Below are positions 36,801 to 50,184 of a DNA stretch of 64,000 nucleotides, in pieces. This stretch comes from Vespa crabro (taxonomy: Eukaryota; Arthropoda; Insecta; Hymenoptera; Vespidae), in contig NC_060972.1 of the NCBI RefSeq assembly GCF_910589235.1, forward strand, positions 3,447,399 to 3,511,398, read 5' to 3'. Both the position numbers and the translations under genes were made by a program. A model generated the notes under the pieces. The model saw only the letters and a program-made list of their open reading frames with translations, was not told the origin of the DNA and did not search any database. Position 1 is the first letter of the stretch. The number at the start of each line of letters is the position of its first letter.

Positions 36801-38129
36801 ATTATTAAATTTCTGACAGCCCGGAAGGAGAAAGGACGACGATGATCCTCCTATAATTGTATGCGCGTGTGCCGAGAGGCCCTTGCTGTTCGGAGACGAC
36901 TCGGTGGCGAGCCGCAAAGAGCGCCGATTTTGCTCTGCATAGAGAAGCAGCATCTGTCCTCCAGTGATCCTCAAATATTTGCAAATTTGCTTGAACTTCA
37001 TCTCAATTATTTAATATATAAATTTCTTCTTTCATTGATAAGTATTAGAAATTATAATAAAATATCTATACAATATTCTAATAAATTTTCTTCAACACGA
37101 ATATATCGTATAAAAGTTAAATAATTAATTATTATATTTTTTGTCTAGACAAATTAGAAGTGAACAATGCAAATATTATTATAATAATAATTATTATCAT
37201 TATTTTAAACAAAAATTATTTTATTAGCAAAAATATAAATTAATACATGTCAGAATATATTTCGACCGTGAAAACTTTTCACGAATACATCCGGCGTTTA
37301 CAAAGAAGAACGTTTTCTTCATGTTACAAATGTCGAGGTTAGTAATGATTGCATTGCAATAATGTTTTACTCTTGGTCGACCACAAGAACCACGATAATA
37401 TTATATCGTCGATAATAAGAATATAATATTCCCTTGACTTGGCCTTCGTTCAATATAGCTCCTCTACTCCATCTGTGAATAATAATAATATAATTCAAGG
37501 ATCTTTGCTAAAAACTAACGGATACGTCCGGTAAGAGCGTTGCATGAATCGAGTATAAAAAAAAAAAAAATTAATGATCAGCATGATACCTCTCGTAAAT
37601 ATAACGAAGATATTGGTTAAATGCCTTGAAAAATATGACAGTCTAAAGGAAATGAAATTAGCGCTCGTTAATCCTGCATCTTAAAACTTATGCAGATTTT
37701 TAAAGTTATATCAAAAAAAAAAAAAAAAAAAAAAACAACGGAGGAAACGGCAATCGATCTTTTTCCTTTATTCTATTCGAAATTATTTAAATTTTACATA
37801 TAAGTTTCCTCTTGACAAATTTTCTACTTAAGGGTTTAAAAAGATGGGAATAATTTAATCGAATGAATATAATTAAACGTGTCATTTAATCGAATTTATC
37901 AATTAGATAAAAGTATTTTTAATATATATATATACACACACACACATATATATATATATATATCGAAGGATGATTTAAGCAAATCTCCCAATCGTACTTT
38001 GAGTCGAGAACCTCTGTTCTTACTGTAGAGAGGTAAGCACCGTGCGCTTCGTGTGGTCCACATTGTCCGCGCTCAAATTACATGGAACGGGGTGCTTCTA
38101 ATGGCAGTTCTCGTTCCTCTGTAAAGTAA

Positions 38130-38225
38130 GAGAGTGAGAGAGAGAGAGAGAGAAAGAGGTAGAAGAAGAGAGAGATAGGGAGAAAGAGAAGAAGAGGTAG
38201 AGAGCGAGGGAAAGAAAGAAGGAAT
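38130..38225. repeat. GA-rich imperfect microsatellite
   Basis: GAGAGA blocks mixed with AAGAAG and GGTAGA. Confidence 0.85.
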
Positions 38226-38805
38226 GGAGAAGAGAGGAATGCTTGCCTCAACAAGAAGGAAGGAAAGGAAGATCGAAAAGAGAAAAAGAAACTAAAGATC
38301 TTCAAAGTGAACGAATATATGTGTACAATAAATAAAAAAAAGTATCTAAAAAAAATAGGTACGCTTTTAATATATATACATATGCATATACATATACACA
38401 TACATATACATGTATATTACAAGTATAGTTTTAATATTGTTTCGTCTATTTCTAAAATTGCTTATTATCCGTCAACGTTAATTATCATTAATATTAATTA
38501 TATATAAATAATTTGCATCAATTTAAATCGTAATATTAATTTCGATAGTTCTTTAAAAGTGAATGAAATTAACTTTTGGTCGTATCAAATCTACATTTAA
38601 AAATTATTTATACATGAATAAAGTGATGCATGGAAAATATATAATATATAATTAATACGTCTCGTTTCGTGTAAATAAATGTATTTGAAACAAAGAAAAG
38701 AAAGAAGCATGAAATCTGTGAGAGGAGAATAAGAAAGGGGATATTAAGTTTCGAAATCCCAGCTTCCGCCACGCGACGAGCGTGAAGCGTGGAAGCACCT
38801 GCCTT

Positions 38806-38821
38806 TCTCTCTCTCCCCGTT

Positions 38822-38859
<38 letters not shown>

Positions 38860-38862
38860 GCT
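38806..38862. repeat. CT microsatellite
   Basis: (CT)n with CCCCG and CCCT interruptions. Confidence 0.9.
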
Positions 38863-39954
38863 TCTTCTCTCCTTCTTTCTCTTTTTCTGTCTCGTTGACA
38901 TGCAAGGAAAATTTCTTGAAGCGGTGCCGACGCGATCGTTCTGACCACCGTGATAGACGATTGCGAATTGGTTCAGAGTGAAAGGAGTCATGCTTGAATC
39001 CGAGCATGGAAGTCGATCCTATCTACGAAAATGTGTCTCAACAAATGGCTCGATAATCGCATTATGTCGAAGATAACTTAACGCTGCAGCGATCAATGAT
39101 CGAGGGATCCAATAGGATCAGATTTTTTTAAGGATTACGTAAAAGCTTTTTAATACTTTCTTCGTCACATATTTTAAATCTTAAATACCCACGACATTAT
39201 AATATGCATGATTTATTTTATTATGTATTTAAAATACATTATTTTTTTAATGCAACTTTTTAAGAATAAACCTATGTATATAATTTATTCCTTATTTCTA
39301 TTATTAATATATCTAGTATATATTTTCTTTTCTCTTTAATATTTCTAAAAACATGAATCATGCATTAAAGGAAAAAAACAAAGTAAGAGAGAAAAATGTA
39401 CAATAAAAATAAATAATATCGTATATATATAAAAAAAAAAAAAGAAAAAGAAAAAAGAAAATGAAACAAAACAACGTTAAAACGTTTGCGCATAGTGACG
39501 AAATTGTCTAATGGTAATTCATTCTCCAGACTCTCGTTTAAATAAGAGAAATCGAGAGAAAGGATGTTGGAAATAAGAAAAAAAAAAAAAAAATGGACAA
39601 GTACGATAAAGATCCAGTAACATCGAAGAGTAATATTGCTTAGTAACTTGGCATCCTTCATCCTGCTTGCCATCTTCCTCGGTAAGATATTCTTGAGAGA
39701 TCTGCATTCAGGGCATGCTCTTAGCCTATTAAAACAGGCGTGATCGATCGATAGGAGAGCGCCCGTTTAAAGAGAAAAAGATTATCGGTGAACCGTGATA
39801 TCTACTTGGTAATACACGATGAAGGTAAAACTTATTTTCAATCGTATGAATAAGAAATTACGTAAGCAATAATTTCTTATGCTTTTGTTGTCATACGCAC
39901 GAATATTCAACTTTATGACAAAATAAAAGTTTTCTTTTTAGAAAAAGAGAGTAT

Positions 39955-40040
39955 ATTTTTTTTTTTTTTTTTTTTAGAGAGAGAAAGAGAGAGAGAGAGA
40001 GAGAAAGAAATAAGAAAAGAAAAAGAAAGAGAAAGAGAGT
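39955..40040. repeat. Poly-T followed by GA microsatellite
   Basis: T-run at 39955-39975 abuts GAGA/AAAGAA repeats. Confidence 0.9.
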
Positions 40041-40409
40041 CTGTAGCCTTCGCGAGCTTTCATTTTAAATAAAACGAATACGAGAACGCATGGTGTGCCT
40101 GTACACCGCAACTCGCAATTTCCCGTATCGAAGGCGATTCGTGAAATTCGAACGGAAACGTACGATTGGTGGTAACATGAGATTTCGACATCGAGGAAGC
40201 GGAACCACCAAGAATCATAGGGTTGAACCCTTTCATCTGGAAATATGAGAGCTCCGGTATTTTCTTCTGGTATATTATAGTATAAACTACTGATGTTGAA
40301 TCTTTAGAATCGAAATCATTTTCAGTATGACCTACTTAATTCTACCAATATATCAAAACGTTACTTATTTATTTATATGCATTGTACGTACTTTAAAGAT
40401 GTCTACACA

Positions 40410-40411
<2 letters not shown>

Positions 40412-40451
<40 letters not shown>
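40412..40451. repeat. TA microsatellite
   Basis: (TA)n. Confidence 0.95.
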
Positions 40452-40454
<3 letters not shown>

Positions 40455-41304
40455 ATTAAAGATTTAGGTCTGATATTTAAAAATTTGCATATAATACTAC
40501 ACCTATATTCTGTAGTCACCCCTTGATTCCCATCATTTTCAACATGCAGAAGAGAAAATCTTAAGGATTGGATCGATTTGGATCGATTGGATCGTACCGA
40601 TCGAAAGGTGCAGCGGATGCTTGTCCTTGATTTCTTACGATCGCCTTATTACCCTTAACGCCCTTTAATCGCCTTTCTCTTCCTCATCGATGCACCATCG
40701 AATATTTAATGAAGAATACTGTTGGTAGAAGACTGCTGTTCGCGGTACTCTCGCTTGTAAAACCGTTAATAAAGCACCACGGAATCATTAAGATTCATTA
40801 CGAAGGATTTACGAGGATCGGGGGAATATCGAGAGTACTGCTTCAAAGCGGTTACCCTTTCTTGTCGATCGCGAGCAGAGAAATCAACGTAATTTGCATT
40901 TGAGTTCGCGTTCGGTTTAAGTACATCTTCCCTTAGACATTTTCCACTACGGTAATTGCAATTTTCTTTTTTTCTTTTTTTTTTTTTATCCCCTTATCGT
41001 TTTCGACACAAGTTTTGTCTCTTCTCTCGTTCGTAAACGCGTAACCATGAATTTAATCCGTGTTAATTAAAGGAATCATAATACGAAACTCTAAAGTATA
41101 ATCAAACATTTGAATTTATTTGTTTTATTCATCGTATACAATGTCTTTTGATTTTTAATATCAATTATGACCAAAGGAATGTTCTTGATTCCTTCGTAGA
41201 TGTCAATGTCAATTTTTATTAAAATTGTTTCATAAAAATAATGAACAATTATTTCTGATAAATTGTTTATAAGAAATGATTAAAATTAATTTATTAATTA
41301 TATC

Positions 41305-41306
<2 letters not shown>

Positions 41307-41358
<52 letters not shown>

Positions 41359-41364
41359 TATATG
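41307..41364. repeat. TA microsatellite bordering the tandem array
   Basis: (TA)n with one TACA interruption, just before the 41377 repeat array. Confidence 0.95.
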
Positions 41365-41376
41365 AAATAGAAAAGT

Positions 41377-42390
41377 GAGACATGAAAATAATTTATAACA
41401 AAATTGTTTATAACAAATTGTTTATAACAAATTGTTTATAACAAATTGTTAATAACAATTGGATAAAAAAGTAATAAACGAATTGCCTTTTACAACGGTA
41501 CTTTTTTCAAATCTCTACGAATTTTAGTTTCGGAGATATGATCAATTATATTGATGAAGATAAGAAATGAAAATTGTTTATAACATATTATTTATAACAA
41601 TTTGTTAAATATTAATATGCACGTACATATGTCTTCATAGTTTAACATAATATTATGCGATGTCTGTTCATATAAATTTTTTCACAAAAATAATGAAAAA
41701 TCAATTGTTTATAATTAATTGTTTATAAAAAATGAATAACAACAAATTATTAATTTATTACAATGTTTATGTACACACATATTAATTAAATTGTCTTACA
41801 TAATAAGAAAATGGGAGATGAAAATTATTTATAACAAATTGTTTATAACAAATTGTTAATAACAATTGAATAAAAAAATAGTAAAAAAATTGCCTTTTAC
41901 AACGGTACTTTTTTCAAATCTCTACGAATTTTAGTTTCGGAGATATGATCAATTATATTGATGAAGATAAAAAATGGAAATTGTTTATAACATATTATTT
42001 ATAACAATTTGTTAAATATTAATATGCACGTACATATGTCTTCATAGTTTAACATAATATTATGCGATGTCTGTTCATATAAATTTTTTCACAAAAATTA
42101 TGAAAAATCAATTGTTTATAATTAATTGTTTATAAAAAATGGATAACAACAAATTATTAATTTATTACAATGTTTATGTACACACATATTAATTAAATTG
42201 TCTTACATAATAAGAAAATGGGAGATGAAAATTATTTATAACAAATTGTTTATAACAAATTGTTTATAACAAATTGTTTATAACAAATTGTTAATAACAA
42301 TTGGATAAAAAAATAGTAAAAAAATTGCCTTTTACAATGGTACTTGTTGCAAGTCTCTACGATTTTTAGTTCCGAAGATATAACAATTTA
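41377..42390. repeat. Nested tandem repeat, ~2.4 copies of a 407-436 bp unit
   Basis: Unit 1 is about 41377-41812, unit 2 about 41813-42219, and unit 3 is partial and diverging (42220-~42390). Outside a short internal array the first two units differ at only a few bases. Each unit begins with copies of a 14-mer, AAATTGTTTATAAC: about 4, 2 and 4 copies. The two-copy (28-bp) difference accounts for the unequal lengths. Each array is followed by a stem-like AATTGTTA-A-TAACAATT, or a one-base variant of it. No open frame is present. Confidence 0.9.
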
Positions 42391-42515
42391 AATAATTATA
42401 TTTACGATGACCCAGTGACCTACATAATTTCTTGGAAAATCGTAATGACCCAAATAAATTCCTGGAATTCATTAATTTTCAATGAGTGTAGTAATTTTAC
42501 TATAATAGTACTATC

Positions 42516-42537
42516 GTAGTACTACGAGTAGTACTAC
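42516..42537. repeat. Two copies of the palindrome GTAGTACTAC
   Basis: Perfect 10-bp palindromes at 42516-42525 and 42528-42537, between the tandem array and its inverted copy. Confidence 0.85.
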
Positions 42538-42574
42538 GTACATATGTTATGAATAATGAATGGAAAAATTTCGA

Positions 42575-42640
42575 AGGCGATATCTCCGCAACGGAAAGTC
42601 GTAGAAACCTGAAAAAAATATCATTTTAAAGGGAAAAATG
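42575..42640 (-). repeat. Diverged inverted copy of part of the tandem unit
   Basis: GCGATATCTCCG...AAAGTCGTAGA...TGAAAAAAATA... aligns by eye with the reverse complement of about 41484-41550 (CTACGA...AGTTTCGGAGATATGATC). It keeps the order of blocks ATATCTCCG, TCGTAGA and TGAAAAAA. Confidence 0.6.
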
Positions 42641-45600
42641 CCCTCTTTTTATCTGTGTCCTTTACTATCATCGATACCTAAATCTTAATGATCCATTTTT
42701 TTTTCTTTTTTTAATAAATTACTATATACATATATTGTTATATAATATTTGATTAAAAAGTGCATTGGACATTTCTTAAATAGGATTATTATAAACTGAA
42801 ATAATTTAAAAATTCTTAAGATCGATTTTTTAAAATCATGCAAAAAAGGGATCCTTGAAGATTCTCTTATCCTTAACGAACGAAAGCCGAGACGAATGTC
42901 GTTTGCAGCACGAGCTCGTCGATTAATTGCCCGTATTAATTTTGTAATTAAATCGTCGCTGGGTAATAACAGAGCGCGTCACGAGCGAGAATCGACCTCG
43001 GCAATTCCAAGTCATGACGAGATTATTAAGGACCAATTACAACGCGTTTTATCGGTGCATAGAAGCGAGCTTAAACGATCTTGGCAGTGATTTATCATAA
43101 AATTTTCCTTCCCACTTCTTCTCTATCTATTCTTTGTTTTTATTCCTTAAAGTTTCTTTATTAATTGGTTAAATTAAGTATGAAATTTCATGCCTAAGAT
43201 GTTCTTTTTAGATTGTTATCGATCTTCCGAAAAACGCATTTAATCTTATCACGATGCACCTCAATGTTATTTTGTTGCTGTTGATTCATTAAAGTTAAGG
43301 AAGTGTTTAATATAAATGACTTAAATTTCACTACACATATCCGTAACTATTCGAATACGATTTTTTAATGTCTTTAAGATACAAATCTACAGAAGTTTGT
43401 TACGAAATGTACACCAAGTATATAAACGTATTATAATAAGAATAATAATTATGAACTTGTCGTATATATTAACCAACGACAAGGTGCAATCACGTGTACA
43501 TAACATACATATAATTACACTTACTAACTCTTGCAACTTTTAATTTACTTTCACTGGCTTCGTTTAAAACGACGAACTTACTATGTGTTATGTAATTAAT
43601 GAATTCGACCGGAATACAGTAGATAAAAATTTGCGTCTGAAGCGTATAACGATATTCAATTAGTCCAACTAATTATTAATTTTTATGAAATAATACATAA
43701 AGTATCGAATTCAAGTTCCTTTCAATTTCGGAGATATTATAATTGCACAAGAAGGTAGACGACATTTCTCGTATGATTAACACGAAGAAACTATAAAAAG
43801 AGGACGCGAAAGAGGTAGGACATTCCAAAGTTGACTTTTTTTTTGTGCTCATCTTATACGTTCGGGTCATAAATAGCCGACATCTCATTACGAGAAAATA
43901 CGTGGCGAGGATCAACGTTAAAATTTACGATCGAACGATGTAAGTACGCCGATTGCGGCGTTGAATGTATTTAACGCCTGCGGCTTGGCCAACGTTCCGA
44001 TTCCCATGATCCTCTCTCGATCGCGCATTCGATCGATTCGTCGATCGATCGTTAATCTTTTAATTACGCAATCCTTGATATTTTACCACGTTCTCTACAG
44101 TCTTCCACTTTTCTATCTGTATAAATGTACGCGTTGCAACGAATCCGTAACATTCACTATTCAATAACTTTCCTAAACTTAATCAATTTGCAACATTCCA
44201 ATGTTATAAGAGATTTGTCAAGCTTTCGCTGTTATATAAAGTAATAAAGATAATATTTATCGTTTATTTATGCCCTTCATAATAAAAATCTTGGAACTAA
44301 TTAACGTTTAAAAATAAATCTAATATTCAATAAAAAATATTGCAAGAGAGAATAGCTGATATTGAGGTCAGGGAAGCTAAGAATAGTACCGTATTTATTA
44401 GTAACTAGATCATAGGAAAAATAGCCTAAAAAAAAAAAAAAAAGAAAAAAAAAACAAAAAACTATAAATTATAATTAAATTACATCTATTAATAAAATTA
44501 TCTCGACGTCAAAGTAGTTTTTAATCTCGTAAAAAAATTGTTTCAAATACTATTAAAGCTTTTAAATGTTATTAATCTATTTAAATATATTTTTTATTTC
44601 AGTCTGATAAATTGTAATATGGAATGCGTCATTTAAAAATAAAAATGTGAAACGATTTTCGGCTTATATTTAAGATGTTAATTTTATATTGATCGAAAAC
44701 TTAAGTTAGACGAAGATAAAGGCTTGACCGGAATAAAAATGTCTTCAAAGGCAACAGCTGGAGTACGAGAGAAGGAAAAACTGCCTGAGATCCAAGAGGA
44801 CCAAAGAAGAGGAACAATTAACGTTGATCGCTGAGGTCTAACAAAACGCTGATACCAACCGCGTGACTAAAATAATCGGAATATTTCCCAGAGGGTCCAT
44901 CAAGTACCGCTCGCTTTAATTGCCACATCTCTCGGATCATGATTCTCCGATTTCCCTTGGAGGCCTTTTACCCTCGGGCTTCCTCTGCTTCCGAGATATG
45001 TACTCTCTCTCTGGCATGTCGTCCTGCCACGCTCACGTACTCGATTGTCTCTCTGTTGAAAATTCATCTCGATTAACCAGATTGTTGAATCTTTAATGAC
45101 TATCTTTTTTATTTATTACAAATGAAAAAATTAATATTTATTTATTTATTTTTACATATATTTATTTCACCTCATTTGAAAGAAATTAAAAAGATTTTAT
45201 CAAACAATTAGGATATTTGTTATTTTAAATAAATATAATGTTTTATGTAAAATCTATTTACATTAAGATACATAATATAAAGTAATTTGTGTGGAATGAA
45301 AAGTGTATAATTATTTGAGAAATTTAACTATTGCTTTTCTCTAACATGAGAGTTCTTCTTATAGATGGAAATGAAAAAAGAAATTCTAAAAATTCTCTTT
45401 TATTCTTCCATAAAGAAAAAAGAAAAACGCGGAAGGAGTCACGAAATTATATAGAAAACGTGACGAACCGGCCTATTATTCGTTTGGTTAGTTCGCGATA
45501 ACGATGCAGGAAACGATCCTTCGCGTTTCTTGAAATCCTTCGAATCCAATCGTCTCTTTTCGTACGTGCCAAAGCATCGCATGGCAGCCTTAAGACTGTC

Positions 45601-47367
45601 AACAAGGAAGTCTAAATGGCCATCTAGGAAAACGTGTCAATACCATATTTTGTACACAAACGTCATCGGGACAATAGCGACCCAAAGAAAACATTTTACC
45701 GATGCTTACAGTATCCACCCTGATTTCCTGACATGGAATCCTTGATGAGGATTAAAAGAAGAAATTTGATGAGTCTATAGACATATTATAAAATCTGACG
45801 AGAATATCTTAAATTTATTTTGAACCATCTCCATTCGAGAATTAAATTTTTCTCACCTTCGAAAATGTACAAATTTAAACTCCATCTCATTCCGAGGTGT
45901 CGATCATTATTTTTAAACTACGATAGTTATGAAGCGTAGTAGTATAAAAGAAAAAAAGAAAAAAAGAAATTCTTTTATTGATCGAACGATAAAATTCTTG
46001 TCATTTATCTAACTCAGTTCGGTTTGAAAAATGTTTGCTCCTTTTAGATAGATGAAAGCAGAAGTGACATCAAGAAGGATGTCCAGAGAGTAGAATCCGT
46101 TAGACGAGGAATGATTATGATGAAAAATTGCTTGAATGGAGCGAGCAGGTGCCATCCTTTCGTGGACACACTCGCGGGACACTTTCCTTCTACGAGGATC
46201 TATAGTTAGTGTCGCCACATCCGTCATTCATTATAATTTCTACATTCAACCCTTTCCTCATGTCATTTTACTTACGCGCCGAAATACCACTCGTGACTTT
46301 AATAACAACTTCTCTAAATTTTTCTAAGCTTTCGTAAAAGTGTTTTTCTAACGATCGCTGATCGTCCTATGGAATTTTAAATGTAATTTTTTTTTCCTTC
46401 TCCTTTTTCTTTTTTTTTCTTTTTTTTTTTTTTTTTTTTGACGGAAATAAAGAAAACTTATTGCAGATGCATAGGAATTTTTTTTTTTTTTTTTTTTTAA
46501 TAGAAACTCCCAGTAACGTAAGAGGCGCACACGTAATGCTTAATAAAAAAAAAAACGACGAAAATTTTTATAACGAGCGGATGTTAAACTTTGTATAAAA
46601 CTGCAACACATATCAATATTAAAGATTTTCAAAAGTTAGAATAAAACTGTGTTCATAATTATGGAATGCTACCCAAGATCCTTATCGTTGTCGTGAGATG
46701 ATCGGTTGGCCGACCACCCGACACGGATACGGAGGGTTGTTTCTGTAATTAAATGAAGTTTCCTTGGAGCGTTGCCCTCTTTCAACCAACCCCCCGCTGT
46801 ACGCACCTTTCGTCTAGACGGAATCTTAACGCAAAACTTTTTTAAATTATATCACGTGCCAACTATAATTTTCGACTTGAGAGAATACCAATTTTCATTA
46901 CTTCCTTTGTCAATATCGTCCTTGAAATTATTTATTGAAAGGAAGACAACAATTATATGTGAAATAAAAGAAATAATATTAAAAACTTGATCTTTAACTG
47001 GCATTTATATCATGTAATATCCCGTGTCGAGATAATTGATATAATTTAATTATAATTGGACAATGTAATTTGCATAATTGGAGACACTAGAATGTTTGTT
47101 ATATTTTTACGAGTAAGAGTTCTCTGTCAGTTCACCAAACAGTATGAACATACGTAACATAGAAAATGCAGTCAGAGTAGGTATACGATTATTATTCCAA
47201 GTAGTAACACGAAAGAGTCAGAATCCTGCTGTGCGCTAACAAGTTTCTCGTTATAAAATCTTACGCTTCGATGCTTACTAACTCTTGCAGGTAGAAGGAA
47301 ATTTCGAATTCTCTTGACCGGCCTCCGCCTGAGACGAATAAATTAGAATCAAGCGTGGAAAGAGATA

Positions 47368-47380
47368 AAGATAGATAGAT

Positions 47381-47435
<55 letters not shown>
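47368..47435. repeat. GATA / GA microsatellite
   Basis: Short GATA run then (GA)n. Confidence 0.95.
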
Positions 47436-47437
<2 letters not shown>

Positions 47438-48513
47438 AAGAGAGACTAAGAGAGTCTCATTCTGCGCACGTATTCTTAAATGAAATTTAAGTAATCGAAT
47501 CACCATATTGAAAACGGACCGAGTTAATAGAAATTTAATTGATTCAATTAATTAATTTCGTCGAAAGGAAAAAGAAAATTTTAAGAACGACTACTTTGAA
47601 TTCTTTCGAGTCCTTCGAATAAAATAATATGTCCTTGAAGAGGACCTGATCTACAAAGGAATTGAATACATATAAGGATCCATTAAATCGATCGACACCG
47701 AGGACAAGAGGTACCTCGAAACGAATACGATATTTCGTAAATCGTTCGGTAGTAATTAGAGGTCCAGGGTACTGTGTTATTTACTAACTCAAAAGAGCTA
47801 AGTCCATTTCGCCGGGTCTAAATTACACAGAGCTATTCACCGCCACCCCGTAAATCGATCCACGATCGTAAACTCCATCGTTTGCTCTCCTCTTCTTCGT
47901 TCATTCTCCATACCACGCTAATTTTTACCCTGCCTAAAAAGAGCGACCCCCTTCAATCCTTCCCCTAAATCTTTTACTTTCTTATTCATAGTGATGTTAA
48001 TTGATCGTAGTGAAATTTGTGAACTTATTGGTTAACATGAAAATAATAATTGCTATTGTAATTATGAACGATCAAAAATAGTTATTTAATATGTGATTTA
48101 ATTATTTTCAAAAAATACATTTCAAAAGGAACAAAAAATTTCCTTTCCTAATACGATACTACTCATCTATTGTAATATTACGTGTGTCCTGAATAAAAAT
48201 CTAAATCCTTTAATCATCTCTAACGAAATTGTTTCTAACTAGAACGATGATATCACACATTTGTCATCGGTACCATCGTTAAGGAATAAAAGTATCCCCT
48301 TTAATGGACTATTTTTTGGTTCGAGAGGAACGTGGGTAGAAAGATGGTCGAGTCACTGAGAGTCTTTCGATATCGCACAGACGATAATTCAACGTGAAGC
48401 AGGTTTTACGGGCGACGTTTTCGCCACGGCGCTGCGGATACATCGGTCGATGTTCTTCGGAAAAAGTCGAGATTCGAAAAGAGAAGACGAAGAAGAAGAA
48501 AAAGAGGAAGATG

Positions 48514-48518
<5 letters not shown>

Positions 48519-48558
<40 letters not shown>
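48519..48558. repeat. GA microsatellite
   Basis: (GA)n preceded by GAAGAA repeats. Confidence 0.95.
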
Positions 48559-48562
<4 letters not shown>

Positions 48563-48761
48563 ATGATCTCACGTAAGCACTCGAGGCGTCAATCTATCCG
48601 CCATCGTTTCCAGAAGCATGTAAGCCGTTGCGATAGCGGCTTAAAAGCATATTAAATAACCTTAAATTCAATTAAAGAACACACTTAACGTACCGACAAA
48701 AAATCGTATCCCGCAAGTGGATCCACGAAAGTAATTATGGTTGGTGCGAGAGCATCTTCTT

Positions 48762-48778
48762 TCTCTATCTCTCTCTCC

Positions 48779-48826
<48 letters not shown>

Positions 48827-48827
48827 T
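48762..48827. repeat. CT microsatellite
   Basis: (CT)n; opposite strand orientation to the GA tract 0.2 kb away at 48519. Confidence 0.95.
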
Positions 48828-49913
48828 ATTATTTCGCACTCTCGTTCCGTTCGAAAAGCGCATCCGTTCGTCTTTCTTCCGCTCGCACGCACCGCCTACC
48901 AGCCATAAATCCGCGTTTTTGTCCGAGCAACCTCTGATTGGCTCCCGCGGGAAAGGGTCCGCTGGCATCGACGGATCACCGCATTATCTTCCCGCGTTCA
49001 ATTAGTGTCACGCTCTCTCGTTTGGGAAACTTTTCGGTTTACCGTCTTCAGTTTTTGTTTTTTATCTCGAAAGATTTGCAGAGAAACATTATACTCTTTA
49101 ACCTAATTTCTCTCTCTCTCTCTCTCTCTCTCTCTTTTGTAAAAGTTTATTACACGTCGTAATAATATTATTTATATCGGCGAACGGTGATAAATAAATT
49201 ATTGCCGGGGAAGAAAAAGTAAGTTAATATTATAAACGTATTGTAATCGTTAGGTATGTATAGGGAGATTATAAAAAAAAAAAAAAATCTAAATGTATCA
49301 AGAGTTTTACTTTAAATTCAACGTAACATTACGTAAAGTTCAAATCTTTCTTAATTTCGCGAAAAGCGGTATAAAAGCTTCGTACCCAAAGAACGAAGTA
49401 CCTCTCAACGAAGTACGAGGAGAAATGGTGGAAAGGAACGAATAAAGAGGAACTCTCGAGTAAAAGCAAGTCGAGATCTTTCCGGTCACGGAAGAGCGAG
49501 GACACTTCTAGAGTGCGTTTCGAGATCCGTGAGAGAAGCGAGAAACTTGCTCGCCGAAGGAAGACTCTGGCTTACCGCAGTGGTTGGAATTATCTCGACC
49601 GAAACTTCGCCTCCTTCTATCCTTTCCTTTTTTTCTCTCGAGAGTCCTTTTAATCTTACGAGAATTCTACGAAAAAAAAGAAAAAAAAAATACATACTCT
49701 CTTTCTTCCAGAAACATATATCATCGAGTTAAATCAAAAAAGTTTTTAATCGGGGCAAGATGAAATATGTATCTGAAATAATATTATGCGCAAATTTTAT
49801 TCTTAAAATTCATCAGAGAGAAATTTTAGAAAAATTAGACTTTATATTATCTTCTCTCGATTTATCGTGGATATTTAATCATTTTCCTTCATATAAATCT
49901 TCTAAATTTCCGG

Positions 49914-49915
49914 AT

Positions 49916-49960
<45 letters not shown>

Positions 49961-49968
49961 AAGAGAAA
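49914..49968. repeat. GA microsatellite
   Basis: (GA)n with AAAG units. Confidence 0.9.
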
Positions 49969-50151
49969 ACCCACTTACGTCGTTAAAATATCCACGTCCA
50001 CCTTCTCATTGGATAACTCGGTCGCGTATGGAAATCTTTCTAGAGAGATCGTTGAAAGAGAACAATGGCTACGTTGTTGGCCGGTGACCAAATGCGGACC
50101 GATCGTGGGTAGCTTCTTTCGAATAAATAAAAAAAAAAAAAGAGGAAAGAA

Positions 50152-50184
<33 letters not shown>

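Larger units (their letters stand above)
30858..41300. other. Gene-free stretch with unique islands
   Basis: No gene recognised. AT-rich filler and microsatellites surround higher-GC islands at 30900-31080, 33720-33900 (candidate promoter), 34330-34720, 35150-35340, 35970-36230, 36840-36970, 38730-39110 and 40060-40260. A 64-codon ATG-initiated frame at 40709-40903 (plus) begins MKNTVGRRLLFAVLSLV, a signal-peptide-like start, but has no recognised relatives. Confidence 0.55.

Noticed and set aside
41377..42390. CRISPR-like array
   Set aside because: The repeats are contiguous 14-mers without unique spacers, and the DNA is eukaryotic.
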